DNA of 64,000 nucleotides from JAOUEA01 sp963821935 (GCA_963821935.1 CAWGFM010000003.1:86041-150040), one strand, 5' to 3'; positions 7,996-16,379 are shown, numbered from the stretch's first letter. Notes: a model not told the origin generated them from the sequence alone. Numbers and translations are program-made.

Positions 7996-8001
7996 TTCCG
8001 T

Positions 8002-8553
8002 GTGGAGCTTGCGGTTCCCGACCGACCCCTGAGCGACGGTGTCGTCACCCTTCGACCGCCCCGGGAGGACGATCTGCGAGCGATCGGGCGAGGCATCGCC
8101 GATCCGGACGTGGTCCGGTGGATCGGCCCCTTTGACTCGGCAAGCGAGGTCCTGGAACGCAACCTGTCTCGCTGGGCCGAGGGGACGCGCGCGACCTTCT
8201 CGATCTGCGATCGGAAGGACGTCTGTCTGGGGCACGTCTGGGTGATCCTCGCGGACCCGGAGGATTCCAACCGGGGGAGCGTCGGCTACTGGCTCCTCCC
8301 GGAGGCAAGGGGAAAGGGATTCGCGACTCGCTCGGTCCGGTTGGTCTCGCGGTGGGCGCTTGGAGACCTCGGACTCGCCAGGCTCTCTCTCTTCGCTGAG
8401 CCGTCAAACGAGGAATCTCGGCGAGTGGCACAACGGAGCGGCTATGTGGAAGAGGGCGTTCTCCGATCGTACATGGAGATCGGCACCCGACGCGTCGACT
8501 GCGTAGTCTTCGCGCTTCTCCCTGCAGACCTCACCTCACATCACGCTGGGTAA
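8002..8553 (+). CDS. GNAT family N-acetyltransferase (RimJ/RimL type)
   Basis: The 183-residue protein transfers acetyl from acetyl-CoA to an unidentified amine. It has the RimL-like pattern: LSDGVVTLRPPREDD at the start, a central VGYWLLPEARGKGFATRSV acetyl-CoA motif (R/Q-x-x-G-x-G/A form), LGLARLSLFAEPSNEESRRVAQRSGYVEEG and a final strand. The open frame reaches back to 7816, but that extension is not family-like. The GTG at 8002 fits both the domain boundary and a -10 element. It is a stand-alone gene in the accessory stretch. Confidence 0.85.
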   Translation: MELAVPDRPLSDGVVTLRPPREDDLRAIGRGIADPDVVRWIGPFDSASEVLERNLSRWAEGTRATFSICDRKDVCLGHVWVILADPEDSNRGSVGYWLLPEARGKGFATRSVRLVSRWALGDLGLARLSLFAEPSNEESRRVAQRSGYVEEGVLRSYMEIGTRRVDCVVFALLPADLTSHHAG

Positions 8554-8588
8554 GAGTCCGTGGTGTTAACGAGGGTACGCGAATGTAC

Positions 8589-9335
8589 CTAGACGACTAG
8601 CAGGCGAAGGCCAAGCTCTGCCACATCGAGATCGACGAGGTCGCGGTTGCGTTCGGCCCACCGGCCTGAGAAAAGGTCATCGGAGAGGCTGCGCACTACG
8701 CGCTGCTCAACATCCGGCCCGACCCTGGCCCACACCGATACTCCGCGACGAACTTGATCGTCCAGGTATGCCTCGGGCCGACGCCAGTAGGCCTCGAAGA
8801 AGCCGTCAGCGCAGTCCCACGGGATAGGCACCGGCTCCGTGCGGGCTCCGATCGCGCGGGCCTGCTCGGTCAGCGAAGGCCGGTCGGCGACGAGGTCAGC
8901 GACCTCAGGCAGGTAGTCGCGAGTCAGCCAGAACCGGCGACGCCATCCGGTGTCACTGCTGTCGTGCGTGAACACCACCACGCGGCGAGCCACGCGCCGC
9001 ATCTCGCGCAAGCCCGCGATCGGGTCCTGCCAGTGATGGACGGTGGCGAAAGCCATCGCGGCGTCGAATGACCGGTCCTCGAACGGAAGGCTCTCCGCGG
9101 TGGCAGCAACGCACGGCGCTGCGCCTGCGGGACGCTGCGCACGCATGAGCGCCGACGGCTCCACCGCGACGACGTCACGATCGGAGGGCTCGTAGGAGCC
9201 GGTGCCAGCCCCGACATTCAATACCGTCCGCGCATCGCCGAGCGCCGCCCAGATCCCGGCGGCGATCCGCGGCTCGGTGCGCCGCGTCACGGTGTAAGTG
9301 GCTCCGATGGTGTCGTACAACTGCGCGCTGGACAT
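8589..9335 (-). CDS. class I SAM-dependent methyltransferase
   Basis: The 248-residue protein is a Methyltransf_11-type enzyme; its substrate is unknown. It shows motif I VLNVGAGTGSYEP, an acidic VAVEPSALM at the end of strand 2, ATAESLPFEDRSFDAAMAF for motifs II/III, and VHHWQDPIAGLREMRRVARR. The ATG at 9335 is 9 nt from AAGGG; an in-frame GTG lies 6 nt further upstream. It faces the GNAT gene tail-to-tail with 35 nt between. Confidence 0.88.
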   Translation of the reverse strand: MSSAQLYDTIGATYTVTRRTEPRIAAGIWAALGDARTVLNVGAGTGSYEPSDRDVVAVEPSALMRAQRPAGAAPCVAATAESLPFEDRSFDAAMAFATVHHWQDPIAGLREMRRVARRVVVFTHDSSDTGWRRRFWLTRDYLPEVADLVADRPSLTEQARAIGARTEPVPIPWDCADGFFEAYWRRPEAYLDDQVRRGVSVWARVGPDVEQRVVRSLSDDLFSGRWAERNRDLVDLDVAELGLRLLVV

Positions 9336-9468
9336 CGACACTGCCCTTCATCGCGTGGGATGCGCTAATGGCGCGAGACTACCTCGCCCTTTGGACAGAG
9401 TCCGCCGGGGTTTGGCGAGCGTTCACTGATGTACCTCGACCTAGTGCACCTAGAGCAGAGGATGGCTT

Positions 9469-9657
9469 TCAGCCGAGGTCCGGCCAGCTGGCGACGTCGA
9501 CCTCGTTGCCCTCGGAGTCGGCAAGCAGCCACGTCTCGGTCGCAAGGTGATCCTGCCAGCTGCCGCCATCGAGAGGATCGACATCGGGGACCGGAAGGTC
9601 CGGGTCGCCCTCACGAAGGACCAGATCAAGAACTCTTTGAGCTGGACGACGAAGGGA
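9469..9657 (-). pseudogene. C-terminal remnant of a VOC (glyoxalase-like) gene
   Basis: Between an in-frame TAG (9658-9660) and a TGA (9469-9471) the minus strand encodes 62 residues with no usable start codon. The end (ETWLLADSEGNEVDVASW, then PDLG) is the typical last strand of vicinal-oxygen-chelate proteins, where D-x-E-G-N-E carries a metal ligand. The segment before it (REGDPDLPVPDVDP) is also family-like. The N-terminal half is missing or scrambled. It is read as a decayed gene. Confidence 0.6.
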
Positions 9658-9699
9658 CTACCGTTCGGCGGACTACCGGACTAGCCTCGGCGTCGGCTA

Positions 9700-10842
9700 C
9701 TACGACCAGTACCTATGAGCGCCGGGGTCGAGACCCAGGTGAGCACGCAGGTGAACAGCATCTTCGACGAGTTCCGCGTCGCTGCTCGCCGAGGTGGCGG
9801 CGAGGCCCCCTCCCCAGTCTGAACCGTACTCGTCGAGGCCGGTGTCAGTGAGTTGGCGAATGGTCGTTCCGTCGATCGAGACCGCGTAGAGGTCCCTCCG
9901 TTCCCCACCGCCCTCGAACGCGATCCAGGTGCCGTCAGGCGACCACGAAGGGTTGACGCCATCGACGACGGGGTCCACGAGTCGCCGGAGTCCGGTCCCA
10001 TCGGCGTTGACGATGTCGATCGAACTGCGATTCTCCTCAATCACCGAGAAGGCGAGCCTTGACCCGTCGGGCGACCAGGTGGGTCCGAACCAGACCCTCT
10101 GACCCGGTTGATCCTCGAACAGGTCTGTAGTGCGTCCGGTAGCGAGGTCGATGACCTTCAGGTCACCCTTGTCGTCGACGTATGCGATCCGATCGTCCTG
10201 TGGGGAGAAGGCGATATTGAGCGCGCGGCCATCCGTCGGAATGTCCTGCACGTTGGACCCGTCGATCTCGATCGTGTGGAGGCTTCCTCGATTGTCGGCG
10301 AACGCCAGGAAGGTCCCGTCGGGAGACCAGTCCACGTCCTGCGGGGCGAGGAGCGGGTCGATCGGCAACGTCTGGATCGGTTCGCCCGTCTTCGTCGAGA
10401 CGAGGACGATCTCGCCCGTGCCTTCGCCCGTGCCGTTGGTCAGCGCGATGGTGGATCCATCCGGCGACCAGGCAAGGCTCACCGAGCTGTACGACTCCTT
10501 CGTGAGGGGCTCGCTCGTCCCGGACGCCAGGTCAAAGAGCGTGATCGGACCGAAGCCTTGGCCGCCACCGAGGAACGCGATGGTGCCGGTTGGAGCAAGG
10601 ACCGAGCCCGACGGGGACGGTCCGATCGGCTTCGGCGGGGCATCCTCACCGAGCCGCATCAAGGCTCGCAGCGGCAACGCGACGCCAACCGCGATGACGA
10701 GGGCGGCCAGGCTCGTGACCGCGATCGAGACCCGTCGACGTCGACGCCCGCTGGTCATCGCCTTCGTCGGCGAGGGGATCTCGATCGGCAGCCGCTCGGT
10801 TTGGTCGTGGATCTCTCGGATCAGTGCGTCGTACTCGTTCAT
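9700..10842 (-). CDS. membrane protein with TolB-like (PD40) beta-propeller, sigma-factor partner
   Basis: The 380-residue protein has a short cytoplasmic N-terminus (about 35 residues), one membrane helix (about 38-58) and an extracytoplasmic beta-propeller. The blades are marked by repeated WSPDG motifs (AWSPDGSTIAL, DWSPDGTFLAF, TWSPDGSRLAF, SWSPDGTWIAF) and DIVNADGTGLRRL-type strands, as in TolB/PD40 proteins. Its ATG overlaps the sigma gene stop (ATGA), and the layout fits an anti-sigma factor with a sensor propeller; that role is inferred. The last 35 residues are polar, lack propeller strands and may come from a frame change. Confidence 0.8.
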   Translation of the reverse strand: MNEYDALIREIHDQTERLPIEIPSPTKAMTSGRRRRRVSIAVTSLAALVIAVGVALPLRALMRLGEDAPPKPIGPSPSGSVLAPTGTIAFLGGGQGFGPITLFDLASGTSEPLTKESYSSVSLAWSPDGSTIALTNGTGEGTGEIVLVSTKTGEPIQTLPIDPLLAPQDVDWSPDGTFLAFADNRGSLHTIEIDGSNVQDIPTDGRALNIAFSPQDDRIAYVDDKGDLKVIDLATGRTTDLFEDQPGQRVWFGPTWSPDGSRLAFSVIEENRSSIDIVNADGTGLRRLVDPVVDGVNPSWSPDGTWIAFEGGGERRDLYAVSIDGTTIRQLTDTGLDEYGSDWGGGLAATSASSDAELVEDAVHLRAHLGLDPGAHRYWS

Positions 10843-11312
10843 GAGGTCTCCTCTTGCAAGAGCGCTCGAAGTCTCTCCATCCCTTGATGCGTGAGGGCGG
10901 TCACCGTGCCCGGTCGCTTGCCCAAGGCCTGCGCTACATCGTCGACCGACCAGTCGAGGTAGAAGCGCAACGCGATCACCGAGCGTTGCGCAGGCGAGAG
11001 CGATCGAACCGCACCTAGAAGCTCGTCATCGAGCGTTGCTGCCTCCGGCGCGGGTGGCTCGCTCGCGATCAGCCGTGTCTGGCGACGGCGGAGTCGCGAG
11101 AGCGCGAGGTTCGTCGCGACCTTGTGGACCCACGCGTCAGGGCGATCCATCACCGAGACCTTGCGCCAGTGCTGGTAGGTCCGAGCCATGGCTTCCTGCG
11201 CGATGTCCATACCCTCCTGAAGGTCGCCGGTGACCAGGGCTGCCGATCTCGCAACCCTCGTGAACTGCTCGTTGAAGAACGCCTCGTAGCCCGCGTCCCC
11301 GTCCTTGGTCAC
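10839..11312 (-). CDS. ECF (SigE-like) RNA polymerase sigma factor
   Basis: The 157-residue protein has region 2 (about 10-80: FFNEQFTRVARSAALVTGD, GMDIAQEAMARTYQHWRKV, PDAWVHKVATNLAL) and region 4 (about 100-150: LSPAQRSVIALRFYLDWSVDDVAQ-type, with TVTALTHQGMERLR). This is the architecture of an extracytoplasmic-function sigma factor. The start is GTG at 11312. It is translationally coupled to the membrane propeller gene, its presumed regulator. Target promoters cannot be read from this window. Confidence 0.92.
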   Translation of the reverse strand: MTKDGDAGYEAFFNEQFTRVARSAALVTGDLQEGMDIAQEAMARTYQHWRKVSVMDRPDAWVHKVATNLALSRLRRRQTRLIASEPPAPEAATLDDELLGAVRSLSPAQRSVIALRFYLDWSVDDVAQALGKRPGTVTALTHQGMERLRALLQEETS

Positions 11313-12496
11313 GCTTGATTAGACGTCTTGGGGGCCAGCTACGCTTAGGCTGGTCGGAACCTTGAACAATCTCGGCGTGGCCTAACGACGATTGCAGCTG
11401 GCAAGGCCGCCTGCGCGCCTTCGTGTAGGTCCGACTTCGGGGAAGCCGGAAGGGCACCGGAACATCCATCAGGCCGAAGTGCCCTTTGCCTGAGGCGTCT
11501 GCAGCCACGAGCGAGTCAATGAGAGATGCTTCCTGCCGCGGCGGCGGAGTCCGGGCCGGAGGGTGAAGGGCCGACTGCCGGGGACGTTGTGTCCGCGGTT
11601 CGGGCGCTTCGTGGGCGCGGGCCGTGCTGGTTCACCATGAACAGAGAATCCGGCGAGTCAAGGTGTTTGCTGTAGGTAAAGGGGGTGTCGTTCCCTCCCG
11701 ATACAGATGGGGCATCATCGAACTACGTCACGGGAGGGACCATGGCGAACAGTCGTTTCAGAAGGGGCGGGATCTGGGTTTCCAGTGCCCTGAAGGCCGA
11801 ATCCGTACCCGACACCGCTCGATCCAGCAAGGCAGGTCAGTCCGCCACTGAGAGCGCGGCTTCGGCGACGGTGAGGGCCTCGATGCAGGCATCGGTGTCG
11901 CGGGCCGTCAGTCGATCCACGGCGAAGTCCAAAGCCCCACCAACGCCGGCGATTACCTGATCGACCACGGGAACCGACAAACCGCGTTCGAATGGACGAA
12001 GGGTGCCCTACCCCTGAACGCGCCAGCGACGAGTCCCCCACCAGCGCTGGTCAGCCCATGGCTCGACCTCACTCCGCTCCCACATTCGATGTGCGCTGAC
12101 CGTGCGCGGGGTGGCATGCGACCTAGCGGCAGGCCCGGGAGACTCGCAAGGTTCCCAAGCGAGAGCTTGCCCAAGCCATGGAACACGAGCCGACTAGCGG
12201 CAGTGACTACATCTCAGGTCGAATCCGAATGGCCGTGCCTTATGCTCCGAAAACAGGGTGAAGCGACGTAGGTGACGTATCTCCATCGCGAGGGTGAGCG
12301 CGATCAGGCCAGTGCCGAACTTGCAACGCAACGGTGAAGGCAAAGCTATCTCGCTCGCCTCCCCCCACACACGCCAAGTTCGTTAGAAGTTCGTTGGCAG
12401 CTATCCACATCAGATCACCTCGGTGGAACGAGGCGACATCAAACGCACTGGTCAGCGCACTGCCCGCCAGATCCACGCACGGCGGCGCAGTGCATT
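11313..12496. other. 1.2 kb between the sigma gene and rne with no convincing gene
   Basis: Two short frames deserve mention. A 72-codon plus-strand ORF (11742-11960) has a strong GGGAGGGACC ribosome site before its ATG, but a low-complexity Ser/Ala-rich product (starts MANSRFRRGGIWVSSALK). On the minus strand, 11837-12007 gives 56 residues between stops with protein-like helices (GGALDFAVDRLTARD, EALTVAEAALSVAD) that may be the tail of a lost gene. The rest shows nothing recognisable. Confidence 0.45.
12376..12397. repeat. GTTCGTT direct-repeat pair, copy 2
   Basis: AAGTTCGTT, then AGAA, then GTTCGTTGG, about 100 nt beyond the rne stop codon. It matches the element at 7469-7489 except for the spacer, and has the same orientation. 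Confidence 0.45.
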
Positions 12497-14686
12497 TCAA
12501 CCTTCGTAGTTGATGAGGATGCCCCGGCCTTCGCAGTGGGGGCATGTCTCGGAGAACGATTCCACCAAGCCGCCGCTCACGCGCTTGCGTGTGACCTGCA
12601 TCAGCCCGAGCGGGCCGATCTCGAACACCTGGGACCTGGTCTTGTCGACGGCCAGGGCCTCCTTCATCGTGTCCTCGACCTGCTTCTTGTTCGTCTCCAG
12701 CAGCATATCGATGAAATCGACCACGATGATGCCGCCGATGTCGCGCAGCCGGAGCTGCCGCGCTGCTTCCTTGGCGGCCTCCAGGTTGGTGTTGACCACC
12801 GTCTCCTCGAGGTTGGTCTTGCCCACCGACTTGCCGGTGTTGACGTCGATGATGGTCATGGCCTCGGTCCGCTCGATGATGAGGTAGCCGCCGCTGGGCA
12901 GCCACACCTTGCGGTCGAGGGCCTTGTGGATCTGCTCCTCGATGCGATGCTCCTCGAACGCCGGCAGCGGTCCTTCCCAGAGGGAGACCTTGGGTGCGAG
13001 GTCGGGCGCCACATCGTTGACGTAGTCCATGACCTTGCCGTGCACGCGGGCCGAATCGGTGACCAGCCCCCGGTACTCCTCGTCGGTGAACATGTCGCGG
13101 ACCACGCGGACCGTGAGCTCGGGCTCCTCGTACACGACGTCAGGTGCCTTGACCTTCTTCGACCGGCGCTGGATCTCGTCCCATTGCGCGATCAGCCGGG
13201 TGAGGTCGTGGATGATGGCGTCCTCGGACGCTCCCTCGGCGGCCGTACGAACGATCACGCCGTGCTCCGCGGGCTTGACCTTCTTCAAGATGGTCTTGAG
13301 CTTGCGCCGTTCGTCGTCGGGAAGCCGTCGGCTGATACCCGACAGGTTCTGGTTGGGCGCGAACACCAGGAACCGGCCCGGCAGGGAGATCTGGGCGGTG
13401 AGGCGGGCGCCCTTGCCACCCATGGGATCCTTGGTGACCTGGACGAGCACCGCCTGGCCCGACTTCAGCACCTGCTCGATGCGCGGCGCGTTGCCTTCCA
13501 GGTCCTCCGGCGAGTAGTTGACCTCGCCGGCATAGAGGACGCCGTTGCGGCCGCGGCCGATGTCGACGAACGCGGCTTCCATGCCCGGAAGCACGTTCTG
13601 CACGCGCCCCAGGTAGACGTTCCCGACCATCGACGTGGCACCCGTGCGGGTGACGTAGTGCTGAACGAGCACGTCCTCCTCCAGCACCGCGATCTGGTCT
13701 CGCTCGTCGCGCTCGGTGATGACCATGAGCTTGTCGGTGATGCGCGGCGGCACGATCGAGGGCTCGCGACGACGTCGGCCATCCCGGCCGGAGCGCCCGG
13801 TCCTGGAGCGGCTGGAACGGATGCCTCTGGTGGGCCCTCCAGCCGCGACCTGCTCCTCCACGGTCATGGACTTCTTGCCGTTGCCGTCGCGCTGCCCGGA
13901 ACGCTCGCGCTGCCCGGAACGCTCGCGCTGCCCGGAACGCTCGCGCTGGCCGGCCTTCTGGTCGCCCGTGTCGTTGGCCGGGGGTGTCTTCTGATCGCCG
14001 GTCTTGGCGTCTGCGGCCCCGGTGCCACCACCCGATCCTCGGCGACGACGCCGGCGTGAGGATGACGACGAGCGAGAGGGCGACTGGCCGGACGGCGTGG
14101 ATTCATCGCGATCGGGCTGGGCGTCGTCGCGCTGAGACGCAGGGGTGGCGTCGGCGGCCGGTCCGATGGCATCGGTGTCCGACTCGGAGGGAAGGGTTTC
14201 GGTCGAAGTCGGGCTCGCTCCTGTGGAACGGCCCCCGCGTCCTCGGCCGCCTCGGCGGCGACGCTTCCGCGGAGCGCCGTTCCCCTCGCCTGCAGGGCGC
14301 TCGGACCCGGCGCTAGGCCCGGTGCTCGGCCCCGCCGACTCGGTCGCGTCGGACGGTGCCTGTTCGGGACGCGGAGCGCGAGGCTTCTGCGGCTCCCGGG
14401 GTTTCTGGGACTGCTTCGCCCGCTGGGGCGCTCTCTGTGCCGGTCGATCCGTCGGTTCCGGTCGGGGTGTCGCTGCTGATCGCGGTTCGGCGGTCGGCTC
14501 GGCGCTGGGGGTGGGTTTCGGCTGGGGCTTGGGCTGGGGCTTGGGCTGGGGCTTGAGCTTCCGCTCGGCTTTGGCCTTCGGGACCGGGGCGCCGCGCTTG
14601 AAGGCGGCGAGGCGATCGTCGGTCGACTCGGTCGAGCCATCGGTGCGGGACGCCGTGGGCGTCGCCACGGGTGCTTCGTGGTCCAT
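12497..14686 (-). CDS. rne: ribonuclease E/G
   Basis: This 729-residue endoribonuclease starts mRNA decay and matures stable RNA. The first 320 residues are disordered and low-complexity: Lys-Pro-Gln repeats, Arg-rich RKRRRRGGRGRGG and a three-fold GQRERS repeat. Disordered arms of this kind are typical of actinobacterial RNase E. The catalytic part starts near 325 (KLMVITERDERDQIAVLEE). It has the S1 domain (GNVYLGRVQNVLPGMEAAFVDIG), the DNase I-like domain with metal-binding Asp in IIDVNTG and VVDFIDM, and the zinc-link CPHC near the C-terminus. ATG follows GAGAGGAG. The spacer upstream is long and GC-rich, consistent with an autoregulated 5' leader. Confidence 0.95.
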   Translation of the reverse strand: MDHEAPVATPTASRTDGSTESTDDRLAAFKRGAPVPKAKAERKLKPQPKPQPKPQPKPTPSAEPTAEPRSAATPRPEPTDRPAQRAPQRAKQSQKPREPQKPRAPRPEQAPSDATESAGPSTGPSAGSERPAGEGNGAPRKRRRRGGRGRGGRSTGASPTSTETLPSESDTDAIGPAADATPASQRDDAQPDRDESTPSGQSPSRSSSSSRRRRRRGSGGGTGAADAKTGDQKTPPANDTGDQKAGQRERSGQRERSGQRERSGQRDGNGKKSMTVEEQVAAGGPTRGIRSSRSRTGRSGRDGRRRREPSIVPPRITDKLMVITERDERDQIAVLEEDVLVQHYVTRTGATSMVGNVYLGRVQNVLPGMEAAFVDIGRGRNGVLYAGEVNYSPEDLEGNAPRIEQVLKSGQAVLVQVTKDPMGGKGARLTAQISLPGRFLVFAPNQNLSGISRRLPDDERRKLKTILKKVKPAEHGVIVRTAAEGASEDAIIHDLTRLIAQWDEIQRRSKKVKAPDVVYEEPELTVRVVRDMFTDEEYRGLVTDSARVHGKVMDYVNDVAPDLAPKVSLWEGPLPAFEEHRIEEQIHKALDRKVWLPSGGYLIIERTEAMTIIDVNTGKSVGKTNLEETVVNTNLEAAKEAARQLRLRDIGGIIVVDFIDMLLETNKKQVEDTMKEALAVDKTRSQVFEIGPLGLMQVTRKRVSGGLVESFSETCPHCEGRGILINYEG
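13889..13942. repeat. 3 x 18-bp tandem repeat inside rne
   Basis: Three perfect copies of GCGCTGCCCGGAACGCTC encode the GQRERS repeats in the disordered N-terminal arm. A second array of 12-bp units (14521-14556) encodes Lys-Pro-Gln-Pro repeats. Perfect DNA identity suggests recent slippage and likely length variation between strains. Confidence 0.9.
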
Positions 14687-14998
14687 GGGTTACTCCTCTC
14701 GCGACGTGCGAGGGGGCAGACCGGGGAAAGGGGAACCGGGAGATGGGACGGGTCGCGCCCCGAAGGGATCGCTCTGTCGTTCGGTTTTCGAACCCGCGCT
14801 GCGGCTCAACGTGATGCCGCGCGCCGGGCTCAGCGCGTGATCGCGCACCCGGTCTGTCCTTGTCCGGCGCCCGCGGTCCCGCGCGCGGGCTGCCCTGGTG
14901 GGGCCCCGCGGCGGCGGTCGCGCGCCACCTCGACGTCTGGTCGTTCGTTCACGCGGACCTGGGCAGCGAGCCCGGTTTCTGCGTGCACATCTGCAGCG

Positions 14999-15004
14999 AG
15001 CATA
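14999..15004 (-). promoter_or_regulatory. possible -10 box for rne
   Basis: TATGCT on the minus strand would place the rne transcription start near 14990, leaving a roughly 300-nt GC-rich leader. No convincing -35 was seen. Low certainty. Confidence 0.25.
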
Positions 15005-15056
15005 GCAGCGGCACGCCGCGGCAGGTGGAGGTCACGCCGGCCGCTCGGCGTCTCGT

Positions 15057-15094
15057 GTCCATACGGACTAGGCCATATGGACCAGATCGGTCCA
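15057..15094. promoter_or_regulatory. nested palindromes upstream of the REC-kinase gene
   Basis: GTCCATA (15057-15063) pairs with TATGGAC (15076-15082). The overlapping TGGACC (15078-15083) pairs with GGTCCA (15089-15094). Sharing of the GGAC core between two alternative palindromes looks like an operator, or an RNA switch between two hairpins. It lies between the divergent rne and REC-kinase genes, about 75 nt before the latter. Confidence 0.35.
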
Positions 15095-15166
15095 CCTGTG
15101 TCCCCCTGCACGAACCCGGCGTGCGTCGGATACCCTCGTCGGCCATCCGTGCCGACACTACCTACC

Positions 15167-16354
15167 ATGAGCGATGTGGCGGCCCCGGCCCAGCTTCAGT
15201 CCTTGCCGACGACACTGCCACAGGTCCGCGTCCTCCTGGTCGACGACAACGCAGGGTTCCGCGACTCACTGATCACGCTCCTGGACACCGACGAGATGAC
15301 CGTGGTGGGACAGGCTGCGAGCGGCGATCAGGCACTGGATCTGGTCGAGGTGACCGCACCCGATGTGATCCTCATGGACGTGCGGATGCCCACGATGGAC
15401 GGCATCGAGGCCACGCGCAGGCTCAAGGCCACCCACCCCGCGATCGGCATCGTCGCCCTCACCGGTTCCGAAGACCAACGCGCGGTCCGCGACATGCTGG
15501 TGGCCGGGGCGTCCGGCTACGTGCTCAAGGATTCCGACGGCGACGAGATCCTGCACGCGATCAGGCAGGCGTTCGCGGGAGGCGGAGTGATCTCCCCCGA
15601 GATCACCCCCACCGTCATCGACGAGCTCACGGAAGCCCTCGAACGGGAGCGGCGAAGGACCCGCCAGTTGGAGATCGCTCAGGAAGCCCTGCTGGAACGC
15701 TCCGCTCGGCGCCACGAGCTCGTCTCCCGGCTCGGTCACGAGCTCCGCACCCCGGTCACCGTGATCCTGGGCATGGCCCAGACGCTGTCGAAGGGCACCG
15801 CCGCGCCGGACGAGCGCGGTCAGATCCTGGATAGCCTCGTCGATCGCGCGCACAGCCTGGCTCGCTTGGTGCAACGCTTCGAGGCGGCCGTCGAAGCCGG
15901 CCTCACGGAATGGGCGGACGTGACCCAGGTCGCTCGCGAGGTCGCCACCGTGCACGATCGGGTCACGGTCGACGCTCCCCCCGGACCGGCCATGGCCAGC
16001 CTCAACCGCACCGCCGCCCGGCGGATCCTGGAGGAGCTGGTCGAGAACGCCATGGCCTTCTCCCCCGACGACCAGCCGGTACGGATCATCATCTCGATCC
16101 ATGAACGCGGGCCCGAGGTCCGCGTGGCGGACCACGGCCACGGCATCGATGGCGGCTCGCTCGAGCGCATCTTCGAACCGCTGGAACAAGGGGAAGAGCT
16201 CAACACCCGGACGCATCAAGGTGTCGGGCTGGGACTCACGCTCGCTCGCATGTCCGCCCGCGCGATGGACGGCGACGTGGTGCTGGAGCAGACGGGACCG
16301 GAAGGCTCCACCTTCTTGTGGATGGTCTCGCAGCCGATCCGGCCACTCCCCTAG
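15167..16354 (+). CDS. hybrid: response-regulator receiver followed by histidine kinase
   Basis: The 395-residue soluble protein joins an N-terminal receiver domain (20-140) to a kinase core. The receiver has acidic pair D26/D27, phospho-acceptor D71 in ILMDVRMPTMDG and K121 in VLKDSDG. A coiled-coil linker (about 150-185) follows. The kinase has H-box LGHELRTPVTVI with H191, N-box ELVENAMAFS with N294, DHGHG for G1 and GVGLGL for G2. No membrane helix or output DNA-binding domain is present. The receiver probably controls the kinase, which must pass phosphate to a partner elsewhere. ATG at 15167; earlier in-frame codons lack domain content. No cognate gene is adjacent. Confidence 0.9.
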   Translation: MSDVAAPAQLQSLPTTLPQVRVLLVDDNAGFRDSLITLLDTDEMTVVGQAASGDQALDLVEVTAPDVILMDVRMPTMDGIEATRRLKATHPAIGIVALTGSEDQRAVRDMLVAGASGYVLKDSDGDEILHAIRQAFAGGGVISPEITPTVIDELTEALERERRRTRQLEIAQEALLERSARRHELVSRLGHELRTPVTVILGMAQTLSKGTAAPDERGQILDSLVDRAHSLARLVQRFEAAVEAGLTEWADVTQVAREVATVHDRVTVDAPPGPAMASLNRTAARRILEELVENAMAFSPDDQPVRIIISIHERGPEVRVADHGHGIDGGSLERIFEPLEQGEELNTRTHQGVGLGLTLARMSARAMDGDVVLEQTGPEGSTFLWMVSQPIRPLP

Positions 16355-16379
16355 CGACTCGCCCTCGTGTGCGTGCGGC

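Larger units (their letters stand above)
7359..8001. other. 643-nt gene-free stretch upstream of rplU and the GNAT gene
   Basis: No frame here has convincing protein character. The part next to rplU (to about 7500) should carry its promoter and leader, but no clean -35/-10 pair was found. The stretch 7630-7790 is less GC-rich than its surroundings (for example GTATATCTCTAAG). A paired GTTCGTT repeat lies at 7469-7489. Confidence 0.5.

Noticed and set aside
11624..11851. 75-residue plus-strand ORF after the sigma factor
   Set aside because: No ribosome site, no domain, and composition typical of random frames.
13889..13942. CRISPR-like array
   Set aside because: The 18-bp repeats are contiguous without spacers and encode a peptide repeat within rne.
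12536..14059. Long plus-strand open frame (about 507 codons) opposite rne
   Set aside because: It is the antisense shadow of the strongly supported RNase E gene; composition is Arg/Gly/His-rich with no domain, as expected in high-GC DNA.
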